DNA from: a virus
Virus record (IMG/VR): IMGVR_UViG_3300031857_024892
Coordinates: 99,949-163,948 of that record
Reading direction: 5' to 3' (one strand)
DNA: 64,000 nucleotides
The first letter of the stretch is position 1; each line of letters opens with the position of its first letter. The notes beneath the pieces were generated by a model. That model worked only from the letters and a program-made list of their open reading frames with translations, was not told the DNA's origin and did not search any database. Positions 23,749 through 31,952 of the stretch are shown here, one piece after another. The translations under genes were made by a program, and so were the position numbers.

Positions 23749-24262
23749 GAGAATTGAAGATCAGCCTGCACCCACAGGTGATGGAACACCTGTCTGGGAT
23801 CTTGTCGTCTCTGATATGAAGGAGAGAGACAACTTGGGTAGGCAGCGTTATGGCACGCCGCTTCGAACCTGGAACGGTCGTGATGCGCTTGTCGATGCCT
23901 ACCAGGAGATCCTCGACCTTGCTGTCTACGTCCGCCAGGAGATTGAGGAGCGGCGGTCGATCCAGCAGATCTGCGAGCACGTGGCTCTCATTCCAGGCGC
24001 TGAAGATTGCACATCCCAGAATGTCATAGAGACGCTGGGAGAGATTGAAGAACGTGTCCACATGCTTGAAGCATCCAACAAGGATCTGAGGAAGCGCCTG
24101 ACAGCACTGCAGAACGAGTCGTCCTACGACGCAGGATTTAGGCGTGGATGCCAGGCGACATTGGAGCTAGTGGAGCGAGTGCAAGGAAAGCACGTCAGCA
24201 ACGAGCTACTTGAGAGCGCGATGAACCTACGGAGCAACCACAGTGGACGCTCGGAAGGATGA
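23741..24262 (+). CDS. Probable MazG-like/all-alpha NTP pyrophosphohydrolase
   Basis: 173 residues; GTG start overlapping the previous stop. The region RDNLGRQRYGTPLRTWNGRD followed by DALVDAYQEILDLAVYVRQE is a recurring phage motif of the all-alpha dNTP pyrophosphohydrolase type, with Asp and Glu for Mg. The second half is a coiled coil. It may hydrolyse dNTPs; the exact substrate is unknown. Confidence 0.6.
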   Translation: MTKRIEDQPAPTGDGTPVWDLVVSDMKERDNLGRQRYGTPLRTWNGRDALVDAYQEILDLAVYVRQEIEERRSIQQICEHVALIPGAEDCTSQNVIETLGEIEERVHMLEASNKDLRKRLTALQNESSYDAGFRRGCQATLELVERVQGKHVSNELLESAMNLRSNHSGRSEG

Positions 24263-24437
24263 GATCCGCGAGGGTGATCTTGTCCGTGTCTGGGAGACGC
24301 GAGAGGGTGTCGTTGTGGGCCGTTATGGCGACGGATACTACGAGGTTCTCGTAAAGCTGCCCCAGGGAAGGTCACTCGTTAGGGCATGTCGGGAGCAGGA
24401 TCTCTCTCTTGTGCAGCATCCTGCTGTAAATGAGTGA
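24243..24437 (+). CDS. Small SH3-like protein (64 aa)
   Basis: GTG start after GAGCAACCACA, overlapping the previous end by 20 nt. MDARKDEIREGDLVRVWETR then GVVVGRYGDGYYEVLVKLPQ. It has the EGDLVRV...GVVVG...YEVLV barrel pattern. Function unknown. Confidence 0.6.
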   Translation: MDARKDEIREGDLVRVWETREGVVVGRYGDGYYEVLVKLPQGRSLVRACREQDLSLVQHPAVNE

Positions 24438-24443
24438 TAGTTA
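24438..24443 (+). promoter_or_regulatory. Putative leaderless late element TAGTTA
   Basis: TAGTTA followed by 5 nt and the ATG at 24449. There is no Shine-Dalgarno. The same arrangement occurs at 53571, 56214 and, as TAATTA, at 57221. Confidence 0.5.
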
Positions 24444-24448
24444 TCTGC

Positions 24449-24898
24449 ATGCTACGTAGATACATCATCAATGAGATTAGAAAGGTCATCCTCAACGAGA
24501 AAGCGAAGGAAGACAAGAAGAGCGGCGGCACCTGTCCTCGAGCAACGCAGGACTCTGTCCTTAACACAAAGAACCGCAACAAGGCGATCAAGAAGCTGGG
24601 CTACGGTCCTGCTAATCCTGCAAAGCCTGGTGACTTCTGGGAAGAGAAAGCAGAGATGTGGGATGACATTCCTGTCTCTGAAGCGGAGGATATGCTGTGC
24701 GGGAACTGCGCTGCCTTCGACATCTCACCCAAGATGCTTAACTGCATCGAGAAGGGGCTTGAGGGCGGTGATACCAACGTGAAGGGTTGGGACACGATCA
24801 AGGCGGGCAAGTTGGGCTACTGCAAGATGCACCACTTCAAGTGTGCTGCCAAGAGGACGTGTGACACATGGGTCACGGGCGGACCGATCAAGAAGTGA
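24449..24898 (+). CDS. Tagged Cys-rich protein, iron-sulfur or zinc candidate
   Basis: 149 residues. The N-terminus MLRRYIINEIRKVILNE|K is the packaging-like helix ending in LNE. Six Cys follow in the pattern MLCGNCAAFDIS, MLNCIEKG, LGYCKMHHFKC and KRTCDTWVTGGP, resembling a HiPIP-like family I recall from phages. The Cys could bind a [4Fe-4S] cluster or zinc. An upstream ATG at 24434 lies before the putative late promoter and is rejected. Confidence 0.7.
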   Translation: MLRRYIINEIRKVILNEKAKEDKKSGGTCPRATQDSVLNTKNRNKAIKKLGYGPANPAKPGDFWEEKAEMWDDIPVSEAEDMLCGNCAAFDISPKMLNCIEKGLEGGDTNVKGWDTIKAGKLGYCKMHHFKCAAKRTCDTWVTGGPIKK

Positions 24899-24925
24899 CC
24901 TGATACTTAGCGTCAGGAGGCACAC

Positions 24926-25627
24926 ATGCCAGTAAGCGACAGCCAGAAGAAAGTGATCGATTCAGTCCTGACGATCTTTGAGACAGGTAGATTACCTACA
25001 CCCGGTGCATATGCAACATGCGCAATCTTGTCAGACGGAGCCGGTATTTCCTACGGTAAGCACCAGTCAACAGATAGGTCAGGAACCCTAGATAAGATCG
25101 TTGACTTGTACATTGCGAAGGGTGGTAAGCAGGCTGACGAGCTCAAGCAGTTCGTTCCTAAACTTGCGCTGAACGAGACGGCGAAGCTGGATCCCAAGAA
25201 CATTCCATCCTGGGCGAAGTACCTGATGGGCGTGCTGAAGACAGCGGGTGCTGACCCCGTCATGCAAGCAGCGCAGGATGAAGTGTTTGATGCCAACTAC
25301 TGGGTGCCTGCGATGGGCCACGTCCAGCGGATCGGCCTGCAGACCGGCCTCGGTGCGCTCGTCGTCTACGACACCTGCATCCACAGTGGCAGCGGCGGTG
25401 TGGCAATCATCCGAGCCCGTTTCCCAGAGGCTGCTCCCTGCAACGGCGGCGATGAGAAGGCTTGGGTGCTGGCCTACATCAAGGCACGCAGAGAGTGGCT
25501 TGCAGCCAACAAGAACCCAATCGTCCAGAGGACGGTGTATCGCATGGATGCCTTCAACGAGATCGCACGGTCAGGCAATTGGGAGTTGGCGACACCTCTC
25601 ACTGTCCGCGGCGTGAAGATCGTGTGA
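24926..25627 (+). CDS. GH46 chitosanase-type endolysin candidate
   Basis: 233 residues; ATG after GTCAGGAGG. SVLTIFETGR and LSDGAGISYGKHQSTDRSG place a Glu at residue 19 and an Asp at 37, the same 18-residue spacing as the catalytic Glu22 and Asp40 of the GH46 chitosanase from Streptomyces N174. TGLGALVVYDTCIHSG and ARREWLAANK also follow the family. Phage members cut cell-wall glycan. No signal peptide is seen, so export needs a holin. The next two small genes may belong to the lysis unit. Confidence 0.8.
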   Translation: MPVSDSQKKVIDSVLTIFETGRLPTPGAYATCAILSDGAGISYGKHQSTDRSGTLDKIVDLYIAKGGKQADELKQFVPKLALNETAKLDPKNIPSWAKYLMGVLKTAGADPVMQAAQDEVFDANYWVPAMGHVQRIGLQTGLGALVVYDTCIHSGSGGVAIIRARFPEAAPCNGGDEKAWVLAYIKARREWLAANKNPIVQRTVYRMDAFNEIARSGNWELATPLTVRGVKIV

Positions 25628-25651
25628 GATAGATATACTTGGGAGGCAGAC

Positions 25652-25837
25652 ATGGCACTATCACCAGACGAACTGATTGACATCGCACCCGAGGCGATCG
25701 ATCTTGTAAAGGCAATCTCTGAGGCGCTTAAGAAGGACGCGGACGGCAAGGTCCGTGTGACACGTGAGGAAGCCCGTGAGATCCGCACCAAGGTGTTCAA
25801 GCTCGCAGTCGAAGTCGCACAGCACGCTATCGACTAA
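25652..25837 (+). CDS. Small helical protein after endolysin (61 aa)
   Basis: MALSPDELIDIAPEAIDLVK, then a charged helix with REEAREIRTKVFKLAVEV. Shine-Dalgarno GGGAGG. No membrane segment, so it is not an obvious holin. A regulatory lysis partner is possible from context. Confidence 0.6.
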   Translation: MALSPDELIDIAPEAIDLVKAISEALKKDADGKVRVTREEAREIRTKVFKLAVEVAQHAID

Positions 25838-25847
25838 GGCACAATAA

Positions 25848-25898
25848 CACGTGCGTCACTGTCGCCACGATCTATAATGATCGTGGCGACACTTTTTA
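25848..25898 (+). promoter_or_regulatory. Promoter CACGTG-N19-TATAAT embedded in a terminator hairpin
   Basis: CACGTG at 25848-25853 and TATAAT at 25873-25878. The TATAAT is exactly the loop of a perfect 12-bp hairpin: arm 25861-25872 and its reverse complement 25879-25890, followed by ACTTTTT. The element can act as a terminator for the endolysin transcript and as a promoter for the next gene. Confidence 0.65.
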
Positions 25899-25907
25899 GG
25901 AGGCGAC

Positions 25908-26000
25908 ATGCGGTTCACGGTCGACACGACAATCAAGGCGGTGTTCATCCTCTTCTTCTACTTGCTCTTCTCGGCAATTCGCATCCAGCTAGGTTACTAG
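25908..26000 (+). CDS. Single-pass membrane peptide (30 aa)
   Basis: MRFTVDTTIKAVFILFFYLL then FSAIRIQLGY. One membrane helix with charged residues before it. Strong TAGGAGG at correct spacing and a promoter of its own. Placed two genes after the endolysin, it is a candidate small holin or lysis regulator; this is inference. Confidence 0.6.
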   Translation: MRFTVDTTIKAVFILFFYLLFSAIRIQLGY

Positions 26001-26018
26001 CAGAGCACACATGACTTA

Positions 26019-26240
26019 ATGCAGGCGATCAAGAACCGCTACACACCCGGTGATCTGTACGAAGTGATCGACCAGTTCGGATCTTCAAAGGGTCGCTGCA
26101 TCTTCGTGGAGCTCATCGAGCCTGGCACACTCGATCTGGTTCAGGTCGTCCGACCGATGCACTGGCACTTTAAAGTTCTACACAAGAGCAAGATCGAGCT
26201 CTACGACACATCGCTTTATTCATTGATCGACATCTTGTAA
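26019..26240 (+). CDS. Small SH3-like protein (73 aa)
   Basis: MQAIKNRYTPGDLYEVIDQF then GRCIFVELIEPGTLDLVQVV, again a PGDLYEV opening and barrel-like strands. No clear Shine-Dalgarno. Belongs loosely to the small-barrel family of this genome. Confidence 0.6.
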   Translation: MQAIKNRYTPGDLYEVIDQFGSSKGRCIFVELIEPGTLDLVQVVRPMHWHFKVLHKSKIELYDTSLYSLIDIL

Positions 26241-26282
26241 AAATCTATACCAACCCGTAAGATCATAACAAAAGAGAGAAGA

Positions 26283-27398
26283 ATGAAGTTCCTTAAGCAT
26301 GGTAATGCCTGGTCACTCACCCCCAACGCTCGGATGGATGTTCGAGACACATTGCCCGCAGGCAACTACACCGTCTGTAAGAACCCACTTACAGGCGAGT
26401 ACTTCCTAGAGGAGAGTGAGCGTTTCACTCTACCCCGAAAGCTCTACGGCAAGACGGAGCGGCACGGTGAGCGCATTCTCAGCTCCTTCAAGGGGCGCCA
26501 GCCCGGATCGCAGGTAGGTGTCTTTCTCAGCGGTACCAAGGGATCCGGTAAGACACTCCTGGCAAAGTATGTCGCGATCCAGTCGGGCCTCCCGGTAATT
26601 ATTGTCAATACACCCTACACGGACGAGCGCTTCATGCGCACCATCCAGGGCATCGAGCAACCCGCAGTTGTCCTGTTTGATGAGTTCGAGAAGCTCTACA
26701 ATCAGGAGGATCAGGAGTCGATCCTCACCCTGTTCGACGGTGTCTACACTGCTCAGAACAAGATCATGATCATCACCTGCAACGACAAGTGGGCAGTCCG
26801 TGAGTTCTTCCACAACCGCCCGTCTCGCCTCCGCTACTCGATCAACTTCGAGGGTCTCACCGCAGAGTTTGTGGAGGAGTACTGTGATGACCAGCTGCAG
26901 GACCGCAAGTACCTGAAGAGCATCCTCACCCTGCTTGGAACAACCGACGAGTTCAACTTCGACATGCTTCAGACGTTGGTCGATGAGCTCAACCGATGGG
27001 GCGGTGACTTCGAGGAGACGCTTGAGATCCTCAACGTGAAGCCTATCACCACCGCTCGGTCCAAGTGGACACTCAGCGTTGCGACACCCGACGAACCCAG
27101 TTCCAAGTGGAAGTTCAGCTACGGAGAAACAGTGAGCCGCAGTCCTCTCATGTACATGCAGGTCGGTAAGCACGGTCACGGTTGTCTCGAGGTGGGCGTC
27201 AAGCGGATCGGTGATGATGAGGATGATGACCATGAGGAGATCGATCTTGCACTCCGTAGTGAGCACCTCTATAAGGTTGATCCCGCGAGCGGAACGATGG
27301 TCCTTAAGATCACTCAGCGAGGCCACAACTTCGTGGTCACCATCAAGGAGGAACGGATGGGCAATGGCTGGGGCTTCTTCGACCGGGATGCATTCTGA
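26283..27398 (+). CDS. AAA+ ATPase
   Basis: 371 residues; ATG after AGAGAGAAG. VFLSGTKGSGKTLLAKYVAI holds Walker A (GTKGSGKT, 85-92) and AVVLFDEFEKLY holds Walker B (near 129-136). ITCNDKWAVREFF is sensor-1-like and FHNRPSRLRYSINFEG contains arginine-finger candidates. The C-terminal third is a separate beta-rich domain with an acidic DDEDDDHEE loop. It is probably a remodelling ATPase; the substrate is unknown. Confidence 0.85.
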   Translation: MKFLKHGNAWSLTPNARMDVRDTLPAGNYTVCKNPLTGEYFLEESERFTLPRKLYGKTERHGERILSSFKGRQPGSQVGVFLSGTKGSGKTLLAKYVAIQSGLPVIIVNTPYTDERFMRTIQGIEQPAVVLFDEFEKLYNQEDQESILTLFDGVYTAQNKIMIITCNDKWAVREFFHNRPSRLRYSINFEGLTAEFVEEYCDDQLQDRKYLKSILTLLGTTDEFNFDMLQTLVDELNRWGGDFEETLEILNVKPITTARSKWTLSVATPDEPSSKWKFSYGETVSRSPLMYMQVGKHGHGCLEVGVKRIGDDEDDDHEEIDLALRSEHLYKVDPASGTMVLKITQRGHNFVVTIKEERMGNGWGFFDRDAF

Positions 27399-27628
27399 TG
27401 GGCAAGATGGTGACACACGCGATCACAGTCAAAGGGATCGTCTACGGCACGATGCACGTCACATGTTCAGAGGATGAGCACCGGCCTGAGAAGCTAGGTG
27501 ACGAGGTCGATTGGGACTGGGATAGCGTCGAGATGGTCGAAGTCGTCGACAGTGAGATCATTGATGGGTGGGAAGAGCCGGACGAGGAGGAGGAAGATCA
27601 GTCGACCGTGAACGGGGGTGCCAAGTGA
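27398..27628 (+). CDS. Small acidic protein (76 aa)
   Basis: MGKMVTHAITVKGIVYGTMH followed by a very acidic tail with EEPDEEEEDQ. Starts in the TGATG overlap with the ATPase. The EIIDGWEE segment recurs in the peptide encoded at 28057. Confidence 0.65.
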   Translation: MGKMVTHAITVKGIVYGTMHVTCSEDEHRPEKLGDEVDWDWDSVEMVEVVDSEIIDGWEEPDEEEEDQSTVNGGAK

Positions 27629-28032
27629 TGGTCCTGATCGCGTCGCTCCTCGGGTGTCTGACAACGTCTCACTACAACGCTCGTGCTGAGGTGCGCTCTG
27701 TGACGTCAGGCGGCGGCTCACGAGAGTTCTACGTCGCAGCCGACATGTTCTGCGGTCCCGCTCTCTTTCCGATGGTGAGGAGTGGGCAGTGGCATCCCGT
27801 CACGATCAGGATCATGAGGTGTGAGATCGTCTCGTCGGGCAAGGCGACCAAGACGCAGTGCGACGCTGTCGCTGACACTGAGACACTGGGCATCGCGTCA
27901 ACCGCGGCAAACGGGGATCGATTCAAGATCACGAGCGGAAACGTGATGTGTCCCTACCTCAAGCTCGGCGGCATGGACGTGTCGGGCTTCACGCCCTACG
28001 ATCCTGAGACAGCGAGCGACGTAGACTTTTAG
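27628..28032 (+). CDS. Predicted lipoprotein (134 aa)
   Basis: The ATG at 27628 shares a base with the previous stop. MVLIASLLGCLTTSHYNARA has a lipobox (SLLGC, Cys10), so it should be lipidated and anchored in a membrane. The mature part has four Cys and beta-rich sequence (REFYVAADMFCGPALFPMV). Phage lipoproteins at the host surface often block superinfection; no direct evidence here. Confidence 0.6.
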   Translation: MVLIASLLGCLTTSHYNARAEVRSVTSGGGSREFYVAADMFCGPALFPMVRSGQWHPVTIRIMRCEIVSSGKATKTQCDAVADTETLGIASTAANGDRFKITSGNVMCPYLKLGGMDVSGFTPYDPETASDVDF

Positions 28033-28056
28033 GTGGAGGACAGGACAGCATGACCA

Positions 28057-28161
28057 GTGTACTATGAGGAGGTCAGGCGCGCGGCGATGGGAAACGGGGA
28101 GCTGTTCCACGTCGCGGCCTTCGTCGCAATCATCGACGGATGGGAAGAAGATCCTGAGTAG
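28057..28161 (+). CDS. Small unknown peptide (34 aa)
   Basis: GTG start; MYYEEVRRAAMGNGELFHVA then FVAIIDGWEEDPE. Its IIDGWEE end matches the acidic protein encoded at 27398, suggesting local duplication. Start signals are weak. Confidence 0.4.
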   Translation: MYYEEVRRAAMGNGELFHVAAFVAIIDGWEEDPE

Positions 28162-28172
28162 GAGAGCCTGAC

Positions 28173-28415
28173 ATGAAGGCAGGTGACATCGTCAAGCTGA
28201 ACAGCTGGTTTCATCAAACTGTCTCAGTATTCCCAGAGCCTAATCCACAGACAACAATCGGTGACATTGAGTATCCAAGAGGGACGATTGCTCTAATTCT
28301 CGAGGTTCTCGACAGTCACGAAGATGACGGCCCAAGCATGAATACGTACATGCGTGTTCTTGTCGGAGGAAAGGTGGGTTATGTCCGTGCATATTCCTGC
28401 GAGGAGATCAAGTGA
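28173..28415 (+). CDS. MKPGDL-family small barrel protein (80 aa)
   Basis: MKAGDIVKLNSWFHQTVSVF, with YPRGTIALILEVLDSHED and VLVGGKVGYVRAYSCEEIK. Shine-Dalgarno AGGAGAG. Three such genes are consecutive here (28173-28848). Overlaps the next by 4 nt. Confidence 0.7.
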   Translation: MKAGDIVKLNSWFHQTVSVFPEPNPQTTIGDIEYPRGTIALILEVLDSHEDDGPSMNTYMRVLVGGKVGYVRAYSCEEIK

Positions 28416-28627
28416 ACGTGGGTGACCTGGTCAGGTTCTGGACACCTGCGGTCCCAAAGAGCCTGCAACACAATGGGATCATCATAGATGTCACTCACGA
28501 GAATGTGGGCGGTCTAAAGATGGGGAGCATGTACCACGTGCTCACATCCCGTGGGCAGATCGTGACAATGACTGTGGGTGGCCTGGAGCTCGTGTCACCC
28601 GTGCAAGACAACTTGAGCGTGGTATGA
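28412..28627 (+). CDS. MKPGDL-family small barrel protein (71 aa)
   Basis: GTG start; MNVGDLVRFWTPAVPKSLQH, NGIIIDVTHENVGG and SMYHVLTSRGQIVTM. Its 3' end overlaps the CCCGTG promoter for the next gene. Confidence 0.7.
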   Translation: MNVGDLVRFWTPAVPKSLQHNGIIIDVTHENVGGLKMGSMYHVLTSRGQIVTMTVGGLELVSPVQDNLSVV

Positions 28628-28628
28628 T
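28598..28628 (+). promoter_or_regulatory. Phage promoter motif CCCGTG-N19-TATGAT
   Basis: CCCGTG (28598-28603) lies inside the end of the upstream gene. TGG-TATGAT is at 28623-28628. Next gene's Shine-Dalgarno GAGGAGAGG follows. Confidence 0.7.
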
Positions 28629-28647
28629 GCAGCTGTGAGGAGAGGCA

Positions 28648-28848
28648 ATGAAGCCCGGTGACCTTGTGCAATACACACTACGGCGAAGAGGTTCGACTGC
28701 GCCCTACCCAATCGGGATCCTGCTTGAGATCCGGCCTAAGTCGCATCCACTCATTCGGGAACGCGAGCACGACTACATCGTCCTAATCGGTGGCGAGACA
28801 CGAACTACGACACGACGATATCTAAAACCGATCGAGGAGGCACAATGA
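28648..28848 (+). CDS. MKPGDL-family small barrel protein (66 aa)
   Basis: MKPGDLVQYTLRRRGSTAPY with IGILLEIRPKSHP and YIVLIGGETRTTTRRYLKPI. Unusually basic for the group. Overlaps the phosphoesterase start by 4 nt. Confidence 0.7.
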   Translation: MKPGDLVQYTLRRRGSTAPYPIGILLEIRPKSHPLIREREHDYIVLIGGETRTTTRRYLKPIEEAQ

Positions 28849-29519
28849 AGATCTGGCATTTGAGCGACACTCACATGAACCACGACCAGCTCGTCATTCC
28901 CGATGGTATCGACATGGTGATCCACAGCGGAGACGCCTCGAACTGGCGTGACCCGTACCGTAACGAGTCAGAACTTCGTGCCTTCATCGACTGGTTTGCT
29001 ACCCTGTCGATTCCCCACAAGATCTTCGTCCCAGGAAACCACGACACGTCCCTTGAGAAGGGCCTGATCACGCGTGAGCTGATTGAGCACCGTGGGATCC
29101 ACCTCCTCATCAACGAAGAGAAGACGATCGAGGGGCTGCGGATCTGGGGAAGCCCATTCACGCCACGCTACGGCGACTGGTCATACATGCGGGACCGTGG
29201 GACGATCAACCGGCTCTGGGATGAGATCCCGGAGAGCCTCGACATCCTCGTCACGCACGGCCCACCCTACGGCGTCCTCGACGCAACCTACACCCATCAC
29301 AACAAGGTGGAGCTTGTGGGTTGCAGTGCACTCCGGAAGCGGGTCGCGAAGGTCCCGCCCCGGTTCATGCTCTTCGGGCACGTCCACTCAACGGATGACA
29401 TCCGCAATGCGGGAACGCGGACGGTGTGCGGGCTCCCTACGATCTTCAGCAACGGATCCTGCTGTGACGACGGACGGATGGGTGTGGTGACGAGCCACGG
29501 GAACGTGTTGGAAGTGTGA
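28845..29519 (+). CDS. Calcineurin-like metallophosphoesterase
   Basis: 224 residues; ATG after GAGGAGG. Motifs: HLSDTHMNHD, IHSGDASNWRD, VPGNHDTSLE, LVTHGPPYG and LFGHVHSTDD, a complete dimetal site. It resembles the phosphoesterases with a THGPP loop found in bacteria and phages. The substrate could be a cyclic nucleotide or nucleic-acid end; not determinable here. Confidence 0.9.
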   Translation: MKIWHLSDTHMNHDQLVIPDGIDMVIHSGDASNWRDPYRNESELRAFIDWFATLSIPHKIFVPGNHDTSLEKGLITRELIEHRGIHLLINEEKTIEGLRIWGSPFTPRYGDWSYMRDRGTINRLWDEIPESLDILVTHGPPYGVLDATYTHHNKVELVGCSALRKRVAKVPPRFMLFGHVHSTDDIRNAGTRTVCGLPTIFSNGSCCDDGRMGVVTSHGNVLEV

Positions 29520-29554
29520 TAGGATAGCCTATTTAATTGCTAGAGGATGATGCA

Positions 29555-30292
29555 ATGAGATCAGGTTTCGGCAAAGGTTTTCAAGGACCTAATGTGGGCC
29601 TCACGGCAGGTTTCAACTTCGGGTTCAATCGGCCCGATCAACTCAGCACGTCTGGCCTCATGCTACACCTTGATGCGTCAAATGCTCTCAGTTACCCCGG
29701 ATCAGGTGCAACCTGGTTCGACCTCGCGACAGATCCTGCAGTGAACAACGCAACGCTCATCAACACACCCACTTTCTCAACTGACAAGGGCGGAAGCTTC
29801 AACTTCGCGAAAGCCTCATCCGAGAGTGCCACAGTCTCAGGAACCGGGCTCGTTCCACAGACTGCCTACACGAAGGCAGTCTGGTTCAACCTTACCGATC
29901 TGGTGAGTGACAACAACCTCGTAAGCTCCGAGACGGGTGGTCACTTCATGTATTTTGCAGGTACGAACCGCCTCTACTCAGGCCACACAAACTGGGCCGT
30001 CTTCTCTGCATATCCGTCAAGCCGGACTTTCTCTGCAGGTGTGTGGTACTTTGCAACTCTCACTTTCAACACGACCGACGGGATGACGCTCTATGTCAAT
30101 GGTGCTTTCGACAGCTCCTACACGGCGAACAAGGCTGCCCACGGTGGCGACGGGTCGGTGAACATCGGTCGTTTTGGCGTCGGTAACTTCCTCAATGGCA
30201 ACATCGCGCAGGTCCTCACGTACAACAGGTCACTTACATCGACCGAAGTTGCTGACCTCTTCAACATCACTAAGGGAAGATTTGGTATCTGA
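29555..30292 (+). CDS. LamG/concanavalin-like adhesin or virion decoration protein
   Basis: 245 residues; ATG 29555 follows GAGGATGATGC. After a Gly/Phe-rich start (GKGFQGPNVGLTAGFNFG) comes a LamG fold: GLMLHLDASNALSYPGSGAT, FNLTDLVSDNN, WYFATLTFNTTDGMTLYVNG and GNIAQVLTYNRSLTSTEVAD. Such domains bind glycans and are common on phage tails and heads. Likely exposed on the virion. Confidence 0.8.
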   Translation: MRSGFGKGFQGPNVGLTAGFNFGFNRPDQLSTSGLMLHLDASNALSYPGSGATWFDLATDPAVNNATLINTPTFSTDKGGSFNFAKASSESATVSGTGLVPQTAYTKAVWFNLTDLVSDNNLVSSETGGHFMYFAGTNRLYSGHTNWAVFSAYPSSRTFSAGVWYFATLTFNTTDGMTLYVNGAFDSSYTANKAAHGGDGSVNIGRFGVGNFLNGNIAQVLTYNRSLTSTEVADLFNITKGRFGI

Positions 30293-30354
30293 TTAATAAT
30301 TTGGTTGAACATCTGCACAATCAAAAGCTAAGATAAACTAAATTAGGAGTAAAA

Positions 30355-31053
30355 GTGTACCCTCAAGATGAGTTTGTCAAGCTGCTAAATGATCTTCCAG
30401 ACTGGTTTGTTGAGAAAGTTGTAAGCTTCGGCCAGTCTAGTAAGATTACGGCAGGCAATGAGCAAGAGGTTATTATAGAGAAACTTTTTAATAACCTAGG
30501 TGTCCCAGGAATTTCAGCTACGTGCGGTGACGCAATAGACAATACAACACGTGTCAAGAAGTCACACGTAGATGTTGCTGTTTTCCATAACAATCGGCCT
30601 ATTATTGCAATTGATGTGAAAAATGGTGGTGCAAATGGCACGGAATCTGCAGGATCTCGTGCTAATGATGTTGAAGCACGTGTAGAGGGAGCAGCCCAGA
30701 AAGGATATGAATACTATGTCTATCTCTTTACACCGCAGTCGGCATGCAATACTCTTGATCACGTTGACATTGCAATGAAGAGATTGGCAACCTCAACGAT
30801 CAGTTGTAAGTTGATTACCGCGAGCTTAAAAGAGAATGACCCTAACCTGCAGGTATTGTGCAATGTAATCGCTCAGAATACTGGCGTAAGCGTTGACACA
30901 ACGATGGTCATGAATGTCTACAATAAGTTGAATGTGCAGCCAAGTCTCAAGGATAGAATTAAAAGCAAGTCAGAGAAAGTCTACCGTACTGCACTTGAAA
31001 GAGAAGAAAAGAAGATAACTAGATCAGGCAAGAAAGCTTCGCGCAATCGTTGA
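30355..31053 (+). CDS. Probable type II restriction endonuclease, PD-(D/E)XK fold
   Basis: 232 residues; GTG start after TTAGGAG. KSHVDVAVFHNNRPIIAIDV-K gives the catalytic D73...D87-V-K89 triad. EQEVIIEKLFNNLG upstream can supply the acidic helix residue. The tail is Lys-rich. A Dam-class methyltransferase starts 49 nt later, so the two look like a restriction-modification pair. The pair is more AT-rich than its surroundings, which suggests acquisition. Confidence 0.7.
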   Translation: MYPQDEFVKLLNDLPDWFVEKVVSFGQSSKITAGNEQEVIIEKLFNNLGVPGISATCGDAIDNTTRVKKSHVDVAVFHNNRPIIAIDVKNGGANGTESAGSRANDVEARVEGAAQKGYEYYVYLFTPQSACNTLDHVDIAMKRLATSTISCKLITASLKENDPNLQVLCNVIAQNTGVSVDTTMVMNVYNKLNVQPSLKDRIKSKSEKVYRTALEREEKKITRSGKKASRNR

Positions 31054-31057
31054 TAAA

Positions 31058-31086
31058 TTAATAAACATCTCTAACCCATCTATAAT
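31058..31086 (+). promoter_or_regulatory. Sigma70-like promoter for the methyltransferase
   Basis: TTAATA (31058-31063), 17 nt, TATAAT (31081-31086), just before the TAGGAG of the methyltransferase. A separate promoter would let methylation be expressed independently of the nuclease. Confidence 0.5.
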
Positions 31087-31101
31087 TGTCTAGGAGACAA
31101 G

Positions 31102-31929
31102 ATGAAAAAGCTTTTTAAGTGGCCAGGCGGTAAATCATCTGAGATCAAGCAGATCACAGCCTTGATGCCAACCTCATATGATAGGATCGTTGAACCTTTT
31201 GCAGGTTCTGCAGCGCTGTCATTTCACTTAGAGCGACCTGCCATTATAAATGATCTTGATGCGCAGGTGATGAATTTTTACGCCTGTCTCCAGAAAGATT
31301 GGCAGCAGTTGCACAGCCTTATTGAACAAGACAGGAAGTGTCCATACATGCTAAACAGCGATCCTGCCAGAGAGACAACACGATCACTTGAAGACGCATA
31401 CTATGCTGCTAGAACACGTCTAAATTCTGCAAAGTCTCTTAGCTTGTCTAGTCTTGACTTTCAATCGGCATCTGACTTCTATGTGACGCGCGCGCTCTCG
31501 TTCTCAGGCATGATCAGAAACTCACCTAAAGGTGGGTCGAATGTCCCTTATGGGTGGTATAAGGACTTTAAAAATAGCTTAAATGTTAATGTGAGCAATC
31601 TTATTAGCTCTTGGACGATCTTAAACGGATCTTATAGCGCCGTGTCTGCACACCTCACTGATGGTGATTTTGTGTTTCTAGACCCGCCATACCGCAGCAG
31701 AGCAGGCTATCAGACACCCGACTGGAACGATGTTGACCATCAAAATTTCATTGACTGGACAAAGTCTTTAAAATGTAAGTGGATGATTGTGCACACAGAC
31801 GATGATCTATATCGTGCAGAATTTGCAAGCTATAAGATCATCACAAAATCACACATGTATTCTCAGAACTTCATGGGAAGAAATAATTCTGGTTCTAAAG
31901 TAGATCATATTTACATTCTCAACTATTAG
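31102..31929 (+). CDS. DNA adenine methyltransferase, Dam (D12) class
   Basis: 275 residues. FKWPGGKSSEIKQITALMP and EPFAGSAALSFHL bind S-adenosylmethionine. FLDPPYRSRAGYQ carries the catalytic DPPY at 194-197. INDLDAQVMNFY follows the family. It transfers a methyl group to adenine N6, probably at the site cut by the upstream nuclease. GATC is the commonest target of the class, but specificity cannot be read here. Confidence 0.9.
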   Translation: MKKLFKWPGGKSSEIKQITALMPTSYDRIVEPFAGSAALSFHLERPAIINDLDAQVMNFYACLQKDWQQLHSLIEQDRKCPYMLNSDPARETTRSLEDAYYAARTRLNSAKSLSLSSLDFQSASDFYVTRALSFSGMIRNSPKGGSNVPYGWYKDFKNSLNVNVSNLISSWTILNGSYSAVSAHLTDGDFVFLDPPYRSRAGYQTPDWNDVDHQNFIDWTKSLKCKWMIVHTDDDLYRAEFASYKIITKSHMYSQNFMGRNNSGSKVDHIYILNY

Positions 31930-31952
31930 AACTTCATAAGTCCAGAATGCAA

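Noticed and set aside
26430-27416. A 328-codon frame antisense to the AAA ATPase
   Set aside because: Explained by the strong codon bias of the sense gene; product is low in recognisable motifs.
30118-30324. Minus-strand frame over the LamG gene end
   Set aside because: No ribosome site and overlaps a well-supported LamG domain.
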